Source: Limnoperna fortunei (Eukaryota; Mollusca; Bivalvia; Mytilida; Modiolidae). Taken from it: a stretch of 64,000 nt of DNA. The notes beneath the pieces are model-generated. The model was not told where the DNA came from. It was given only the letters and a program-made list of their open reading frames with translations, and searched no databases. The DNA lies in contig OX104124.1 of NCBI GenBank assembly GCA_944474755.1, positions 6,784,437-6,848,436 on the forward strand, read 5' to 3'. The stretch's first letter is position 1. Each line of letters begins with the position of its first letter. The translations under genes were made by a program, and so were the position numbers. Positions 60,437 through 64,000 of this stretch are shown in pieces.

Positions 60437-62732
60437 GTATGTATCAACAAAGCTTTGAATAAGACAATTAAAGTGAACACTATATAATTTCTGTCAAAAT
60501 ATTGCCTTTGTGTTATAATTGCATATTCTTGTCTGACAAATTGGTTATGCAATTAAGAGAAATCTACTGTATTAAAACAATAAGTCTTTTCTTATATTAA
60601 GAGATTGTATTTTGATTGGTCAATATCAAAGTCAATTAAAATGATTTGGAATAGATGGATCTTCCAGTGCAAAATTGTTGGGCGAATCCATCAAAAAGTC
60701 CATTGTGGGGTAAAAAGAGATTTTTCTTCTAGGACATGAGCTGTAGGTCAACAATCATCATAAACCTGTTAAATGAAGCAAAAGTACCCTGATCATAGGT
60801 CAAATTTCTGTCCAACCCTACATTTTTTAATGGAACACCCTTGTGTGAAACAAGAGTATTTTTCTTTAAAATGACAATTTATATATTTGAGTTAATCTTT
60901 ATGTACCCATTGCTTCTTCTTTGTTTCATTGATTGCAGCTTCTTTTTCTTTCTTCATCATCTCCTTAATTTCATCGACCAGTCTACCTTTCTCCGATTCC
61001 CATGATGATTTCATCTCTAAGCATGTCAATCCTATAAAATATAACAAACATAAAACTATATCACCCTGACATCTGGAATAATGCCATTTTTTCTGACACT
61101 GTAAGCTGATTCAAGCGATATTGAATGTGAATGTTTCATGAATGATTCTCTTAAAAGTTTATGCTTGTTTATTTGATTGAAAATCCATGAAGACTGCAAC
61201 TGTAGGAATAAAATTAATATAGTAACCTATAGAAACATGATAAAATGGCTTCCTCTCTGAAACCATTGAACCTGTTGAAATCAAACAGCAAGATTCATTG
61301 AATGGTCTTAACAAAGATAATGTTAGTTATGTTAGTAGAAAATTGAAAATTACAGGACTTAATTTAACATCATGGATTCCTTTGGTTAACCAATTTTTGA
61401 GAAGAAGCCATTTAAAATGTTTCCCATCGGGTCCAAGCACCAAAATACTAATGATAAATTTTATTTCGATTAGTTAACCGATTTCAGAGAAGAAGGCCGT
61501 TTTAACTTTTTTCCATAGGGTCCTGTGTTAAACCATAAGTCATGCAGTGGTGGCCATTTTGAATTTTTTATTAGCATAAAAAACATAAATTTTATAGAGG
61601 ACCATCCAAACAATATTGCTGGTAAGCTTTGTTTAAATTGGTTATCCAGTTTTGGAGAAGAAACCTTTTAAAACTGTTTTCACTAGGGTCCTGTGTAAAA
61701 CTCAGTCGCTCGGGTGGTGGAGATTTTGAATTTGATTGGCATACAAAACACAAACTTTGTAAATGTCTATCTTATGAACATTCTGACCAAGTTTGGTTTC
61801 AATTGGCCCAGAGGTTTCAGAGTAGAAGATTGAAGTGTAAACATACAGAATCCCTGGCCGCTGGCGATGATGATGGACAGAAAGTGATGACAAAAATGCA
61901 TTGAATAACATTTTAATGTACAGTACACCTGGGGAAAATGAAAACAACAGATCACATGACTTACTGAAATTATACTTGAGTTCAGAAAACTGTTGGCTGT
62001 ATTCCCAGTGTTTCTTCTCTGCCTCACTCTGTTCTTCGGGAGTCTAAAATTATATGAATTAATTAGTAAATACATATTAAATGATAGGTGCACAGTAATT
62101 AGTGAGTATGAATTAATGAATAGATACAATTAATTAGTGTTAACATCAATACACAGCAACTAATAGGTAGACACTTAGGCACTGGGACAATACTGTGTGG
62201 CTTCCAAATGTTTGATGTTGACACAGAGCTGGCCAGGTGGTGGATAGGGCAGGCTGCCTTGCTCAGGGGTGGTTGTCATGTTATAATACAGAAATCCTTA
62301 AGAATGCTATGCTTTTACATGACAAAAATCATTGAGTAGGCTCATTGTAGCCACTACCAAAGGCTTAATTCTGCCTCCCTACTCAATGCTGCATACTTTT
62401 TCCAGTGGCAGTTTTATTCCCACTGGTCAATCCATTTACCCATATGATTTATAGTTTGTAAACTTGTTCTTGCTATGACAAATGTATTTTTGATATTTTA
62501 ATTCAAAACATTTTCATTAAAAACTGGATACATTCAAAATTATAACCCTATTGGGAAATGTCCATTAGAAATATAGGCCACATCAGCTTATACATTGCAA
62601 TACCTTTTCCATTTTCTTTTCTTCTATCAGTTGTTCTTTGGTCTTCATCAGTTCTTGTGTTATTTTCTCTCGCTCCTGCTCTAATACCTCAGAAAAGAAT
62701 TCGGTGAATGCTGTCTGGATTGGTCCCATTAT
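51692..62732 (-). CDS. ZMYND8: ZMYND8-like MYND zinc-finger chromatin protein, C-terminal half
   Basis: Minus-strand exons, in order: 62732-62604, 62043-61965, 61031-60907, 59492-59250, 58265-58257 (9-base microexon, tentative), 57848-57717, 56076-55921 (psq-type HTH, optional), 55375-55241, 51925-51692 with the stop. The protein segment has long Glu/Lys-rich coiled coils ending NETKKKQW, then a MYND finger reading [20 protein letters not shown] and [15 protein letters not shown], then a Pro/Gln/Met-rich tail. The ETKKKQW plus MYND sequence is diagnostic of ZMYND8 (RACK7/PRKCBP1), a nuclear reader of modified histones. Its PHD, bromo and PWWP exons should lie beyond the right edge. The MYND finger binds proline-rich partners of repressor complexes. 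All listed junctions keep phase. Confidence 0.88.
52018..52240 (-). repeat. SINE in a ZMYND8-like intron, minus strand
   Basis: GTTTGTTTGTTTGAATGATG, AACGCCACTTTCAGAAATTT, then a tRNA-like head (GCGATTCAAACCTGGAACCT, GACAGGCACATGATCAATCG). The middle of the body is diverged. Same orientation as the host gene. Confidence 0.75.
52278..52496 (-). repeat. SINE in a ZMYND8-like intron, minus strand (second copy)
   Basis: TTGTTTGTTTGAATGGTGTT, AATGCTACTTTCAGCAATTT, TCTTGGCGTCCAGTTTTTAT, then GTGAAACTTGAACCAACAAC and GACCACCTGATCAATAGTAG. Head and body both recognisable. It sits about 40 bases from the previous copy, in the same direction. Confidence 0.8.
53845..54776 (+). pseudogene. Tc1/mariner transposase, frameshifted
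   Basis: Residues 1-60 are a paired-type HTH ([20 protein letters not shown], then [11 protein letters not shown]), followed by a second HTH ([20 protein letters not shown]) and the DDE domain. The usual first catalytic Asp (TDESRF) is replaced: the text reads [15 protein letters not shown]. The second Asp is present ([12 protein letters not shown]). The third acidic residue (MNPIEHVWD, about 54618-54645) is in another frame because of a shift near 54572-54578. The extended frame ends at TAG 54776. It lies in a ZMYND8-like intron, opposite strand. A possible right terminus is near 55105-55134 (TCCCTAACTTATGGCCAAGT). The left terminus was not identified. Confidence 0.88.
55241..55375 (-). CDS. 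ZMYND8: ZMYND8-like exon: Pro/Gln/Met-rich tail
   Basis: 135 bases, phase 0-0. The acceptor is a tandem CAGCAG, so one Gln may be optional. Donor CTCAG|GTATGT. Encodes [20 protein letters not shown], then [19 protein letters not shown]. Confidence 0.78.
55510..55552 (-). repeat. SINE tail fragment
   Basis: GTGAATGGTGTTTAATGCCA and CTTTCAACAATTG: inverse of the SINE 3' end only. Confidence 0.6.
55921..56076 (-). CDS. Pipsqueak-type HTH exon inside the ZMYND8-like gene
   Basis: 156 bases, phase 0-0. Acceptor AATTTTGTAG on the minus strand, donor CTAAG|GTATGG. Encodes [20 protein letters not shown], then [20 protein letters not shown]. This is a psq-type helix-turn-helix: W, a helix with Ala-Val, then MSI-x-x-A-x-x-x-VPRS. 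The fold occurs in pogo-type transposases, CENP-B-like proteins and insect pipsqueak regulators. The frame is intact and the sites are consensus, so it may be a captured exon giving an optional DNA-binding module. It could instead be a chance-preserved transposon fragment. Sharing the phase of its neighbours favours, but does not prove, real use. Confidence 0.5.
56270..56600. repeat. Dispersed repeat, fullest copy of the family at 26865 and 32865
   Basis: Shares AAAGTATTTAGTATGGGTAG and TTATTGTGCAAGGATC with 26865-26955, and CCACCTGTGGACATGCTGGG plus CAGCTCTGTGGCTCCAGC with 32865-32985. A repeated unit of about 300 bases is implied, of unknown class, in the ZMYND8-like intron. Confidence 0.5.
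56657..57614. mobile_element. Pogo-like non-autonomous DNA element (about 0.96 kb)
   Basis: Termini CAGTGGATTCCACTTA and its inverse TAAGCGGAATCCACTG, flanked by TA (56655-56656 and 57615-57616). ACGCTTTATTGGG-like strings recur near both ends (GCTTTATTGGGTT near 56690, CCGCTTTATTGGGTAA near 57558). CAG ends plus a TA target fit the pogo/Tigger group. No transposase frame. It lies in a ZMYND8-like intron, about 580 bases upstream (in gene direction) of the psq-type exon. Confidence 0.68.
57717..57848 (-). CDS. ZMYND8: ZMYND8-like exon: Gln/Pro/Met-rich tail
   Basis: 132 bases, phase 0-0. Acceptor TTTTTATTACAG, donor CAACAG|GTATTT. Encodes [20 protein letters not shown], then [20 protein letters not shown]. 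Low-complexity, probably disordered and interaction-prone. Confidence 0.78.
58257..58265 (-). CDS. ZMYND8: Candidate 9-base microexon of the ZMYND8-like gene
   Basis: Minus strand: ATTTTTGCAG|TCAGCTGAG|GTAACA. Nine bases (Ser-Ala-Glu) lie between a pyrimidine-rich acceptor and a good donor. Phase 0 at both ends matches the flanking exons, so it could be included or skipped without frame change. No transcript evidence, hence the low confidence. Confidence 0.35.
58380..59113. mobile_element. Palindromic-ended element with three about 170-bp tandem units
   Basis: Ends: GATACCCCCCGCTT near 58404 and its inverse in AAGCGGGGGGTAT near 59098-59110. Inside, the marker CATG(T/C)TTTTCTAT(G/T)GGAAACC recurs near 58560, 58732 and 58903, each followed by TCTGTGTAAGTTTCAACAAA and GTAGGAGGAGTTGCA. 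The last unit is followed by GACGGACGGACGGACACCAT. GTGAGCAATGCTCAC forms a perfect hairpin at the left end. Intronic in the ZMYND8-like gene. Confidence 0.78.
59250..59492 (-). CDS. ZMYND8: ZMYND8-like exon: MYND zinc finger
   Basis: 243 bases, phase 0-0, acceptor GGTTTTTTTTAG, donor CTAGAG|GTAATT. All zinc ligands of the MYND C6HC pattern are present: CAKC, then C-C, then CDYPC, then H and C in [10 protein letters not shown]. After the finger comes an Asn/Pro/Gln-rich linker ([20 protein letters not shown]). The finger mediates protein-protein contacts, not DNA binding. Confidence 0.93.
59557..60571. mobile_element. Second pogo-like palindromic element, interrupted by a LINE
   Basis: The left end GTGGGTTCCACTCAATTGCA and the right end ATGCAATTAAGAGAAATCTA plus CTGTAT are imperfect inverses. 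Interior strings AACAATGTTTAAATTTTC and CTGACAAATTGGTTATGCAA match AACAATGTTAAATTTTTC and CTGACAAATGTGTCATGCAA of the element at 56657-57614. It is an older relative of that element, split by the LINE fragment below. Confidence 0.62.
59850..60440 (+). mobile_element. 5'-truncated LINE, 3' end with (ATT)n tail
   Basis: Frame 59859-60224 encodes the C-terminal end of a LINE polyprotein: [57 protein letters not shown], then [13 protein letters not shown] and a stop. The 3'UTR ends GGGAAGATTAGTGTAGCTAA, then CCTCATAAAATAAAG and about 13 ATT units (60400-60438), the tail type of CR1/L2-like elements. It is intact but only the last part of the ORF, as usual for truncated insertions. Opposite strand to the ZMYND8-like host gene. 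Confidence 0.8.
60907..61031 (-). CDS. ZMYND8: ZMYND8-like exon: coiled coil leading into MYND
   Basis: 125 bases, phase 1 to 0. Acceptor TATTTTATAG, donor CAATGG|GTACAT. Encodes [20 protein letters not shown], then [16 protein letters not shown], which in ZMYND8 proteins directly precedes the first Cys of the MYND finger. Confidence 0.88.
61400..61905. repeat. Diverged tandem repeat, about 170-bp unit, three copies
   Basis: GAGAAGAAGCC, GAGAAGAAGGC and GAGAAGAAACC mark units near 61400, 61485 and 61655. The latter two continue with TAGGGTCCTGTGT, then a TGGTGG and TTTTGAATTT segment. The end, GGCGATGATGATGGACAGAA plus AGTGATGA, resembles the distal end of bivalve repeats of this kind. Intronic in the ZMYND8-like gene. 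Confidence 0.6.
61965..62043 (-). CDS. ZMYND8: ZMYND8-like exon: coiled coil
   Basis: 79 bases, phase 0 to 1. Acceptor TATAATTTTAG, donor TTTCA|GTAAGT. Encodes [20 protein letters not shown] and ELKYNF, continuing the helical region between the reader domains and the MYND finger. Confidence 0.8.
62050..62600. other. ZMYND8-like intron, no other feature seen
   Basis: AT-rich intron sequence with TAATTAGT-type short repeats near 62055-62140. Nothing else recognised. Confidence 0.4.
62604..62732 (-). CDS. ZMYND8: ZMYND8-like exon: coiled coil
   Basis: 129 bases, phase 0-0. Acceptor TTTTTTTCAAG on the minus strand, donor AAAAG|GTATTG. Encodes [20 protein letters not shown], then a [13 protein letters not shown] stretch with heptad-like spacing. 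First exon of the gene visible in this window. Confidence 0.8.
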
Positions 62733-63017
62733 CTTGAAAAAAAGTTCTTAAACTTTAAAACTGGTTTCCTATATTACCATATTTTTCTTAATACATGAAT
62801 AAAGATCAATTTCCTAGTCGTCTCTAAATGCTGGCTAAACTTGTCATGGTCAGGCAAAGCTGTTATATTAATTGACTGAATGTTTGGTGGAACAATCATA
62901 AAAGTCTCCCATAATTAAAATTTTAATTATGGCAGTCAAAAATCTGTTCAGTCTGATATGAATGAATGTCAGGTACAGCTTTCATTAGAAATGTATAGAT
63001 AATTTCTTAGTGTTTTG

Positions 63018-63165
63018 CTTGTTTGTTTGAATGGTGTTTAATGCCACTTTCAGCAATGTTTCAGCTATTTCATGGTGTACAGTTTTTATTGGGGGTGGAA
63101 GCCGAGTACAGGAGAAAACCCCCGACCTTAGGAAGGAAAACTGGCAATCCTTGTCAATTAAGATA
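63018..63165 (-). repeat. SINE, minus strand, head missing
   Basis: TTGTTTGTTTGAATGGTGTT, TAATGCCACTTTCAGCAATG, GTGTACAGTTTTTATTGGGG, GAGAAAACCCCCGACCTTAG, TGGCAATCCTTGTCAATTAA: the inverse of the SINE body at 47370-47505. It stops before the tRNA-like head. Confidence 0.82.
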
Positions 63166-63169
63166 ATTT

Positions 63170-64000
63170 TTTAGCGATAGTCATATCTAAATGACCCGGT
63201 TGGCTAAGTTTACCTTGGACTTTTTAATACTTTCAGGGAGTTTGATATTACCATATATTATAATTCATAAAAAAACTTGTTTTTACTGGGTAATTAATAT
63301 GAAATTTTCCAATCTATTTTATTCAATTTATTTTCCACATTAAGACAATGATTGGTTGTAACATGACTGATCAACACGATACATCACCCTCTTGACAAAA
63401 AATTTTGTTTATTTTGTCTTTTACTTACACTGATTTAAGGTAATTGGCATAAAATTTATATATTAGAAAATGTATTTAGTATAACATAGCACATACTGCC
63501 TATAGTAGAGGCTGTTATGTGAAGCATCATCGCCATTAAATATATCACCCTTGAATTACCATTTTGAGTGATATATTAACTAGTGATTTTTTTTTAGTGA
63601 TTTTTAGTGTTTTTTTAAACAAGATGCATTTTCTTGTCCGTATCTCATTGAAGGGCGACAGCCCTGAGATGAGATGGCATGAAAATGCATCAAGTATCAA
63701 AAAACGTAAATAATCTGTTTATGGCTAATTTGATACATTGTGACGTCACAGTGTTTACTTTACGACGTCTTGACAGAGAGGTGAGATGGGCCCATATCAC
63801 GCTAGTAGAGTGCGCTTGGAAAATACCGCTCATAAAGATCAAAGGAAAATAAGGCAAAATAGCGATAATCTTGAACAAGATCCTAGACTACATGCAGTAG
63901 TTTTCATACTACACCAATACATTTATCTATCACAACTTCACGGATAAATTGACAAGAAACCCTTTACTATATATAGCCATCCTATCCTATAACCTGATTA
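63170..64000. other. Right-edge segment, probably ZMYND8-like intron
   Basis: No exon could be supported here. It holds two foldbacks: ATATATCAC...GTGATATAT at about 63538-63577, and the one listed separately at 63622-63692. Confidence 0.4.
63622..63692. repeat. Imperfect foldback with about 30-bp arms
   Basis: GATGCATTTTCTTGTCCGTA, then TCTCATTGAAGGGC, against GCCCTGAGATGAGATGGCAT, then GAAAATGCATC. The loop is only a few bases (GACA). Probably the core of a short palindromic element. Confidence 0.75.

Noticed and set aside
63175..63250. Possible further ZMYND8-like exon ending CCAAG|GTAAAC on the minus strand
   Set aside because: A donor-like site exists but no acceptor with an open in-phase exon was found, and the region adjoins a SINE.

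Overview
The window reads as nuclear DNA of a bivalve mollusc. It is AT-rich, intron-rich and crowded with short dispersed repeats. The pointers are several copies of one tRNA-derived SINE whose 3' end runs into CAAACAAACAAAC, a palindromic short DNA element carrying a GCGCGTTTCGTCTAC core that I remember as abundant in bivalves, a molluscan-style single-exon GT31 glycosyltransferase, and a secreted EGF/vWA protein of the kind found in bivalve matrix and byssus. The species cannot be named from sequence alone.

Layout. 0-4.3 kb (minus strand): decayed Ty3/gypsy element with the order gag-protease-integrase-RT-RNase H, so integrase lies before RT (Gmr1-like order). 7.8-8.9 kb (+): GT31 beta-1,3-glycosyltransferase split by one frameshift. 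9-22 kb: a gene desert with tandem repeats, foldbacks, SINE remnants and a diverged local duplication. 22.3-24.8 kb (+): an orphan WSC-domain exon and an orphan SET-domain tail, with two palindromic DNA elements and a (TA)n tract between them. 27-29 kb: two complex foldback repeats. 29.7-35.7 kb (+): the best complete gene in the window, eight coding exons with matching splice phases, 573 residues: signal peptide, Cys-rich segment, two EGF-like domains, two vWA domains. 36.3-37.7 kb (+): dead LINE followed by a SINE head. 38.8-46 kb: foldbacks, an ATAATATTAT minisatellite, and a 5-kb structure with 37-bp inverted termini that holds an array of about nine 188-bp repeats. 47-50 kb: SINEs and a 27-bp minisatellite. 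51.6-62.7 kb and beyond the right edge (minus): the 3' half of a ZMYND8-like chromatin-reader gene (coiled coils, MYND zinc finger, Pro/Gln/Met-rich tail). Its introns hold a Tc1/mariner pseudogene, a pogo-like palindromic element, a LINE fragment nested in a second such element, and several SINEs.

How it fits together. The two multi-exon genes and the GT31 gene look unrelated, and I see no operon-like or system-like clustering. The most interesting points are: (1) a 156-bp exon encoding a pipsqueak-type HTH inside the ZMYND8-like gene, in compatible phase and with consensus splice sites, close to a pogo-like element; (2) the satellite array enclosed by inverted termini; (3) the integrase-first Ty3/gypsy element; (4) the vWA gene, whose second vWA domain has lost the usual metal-site serines. 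All calls come from reading the sequence; no database search was possible.
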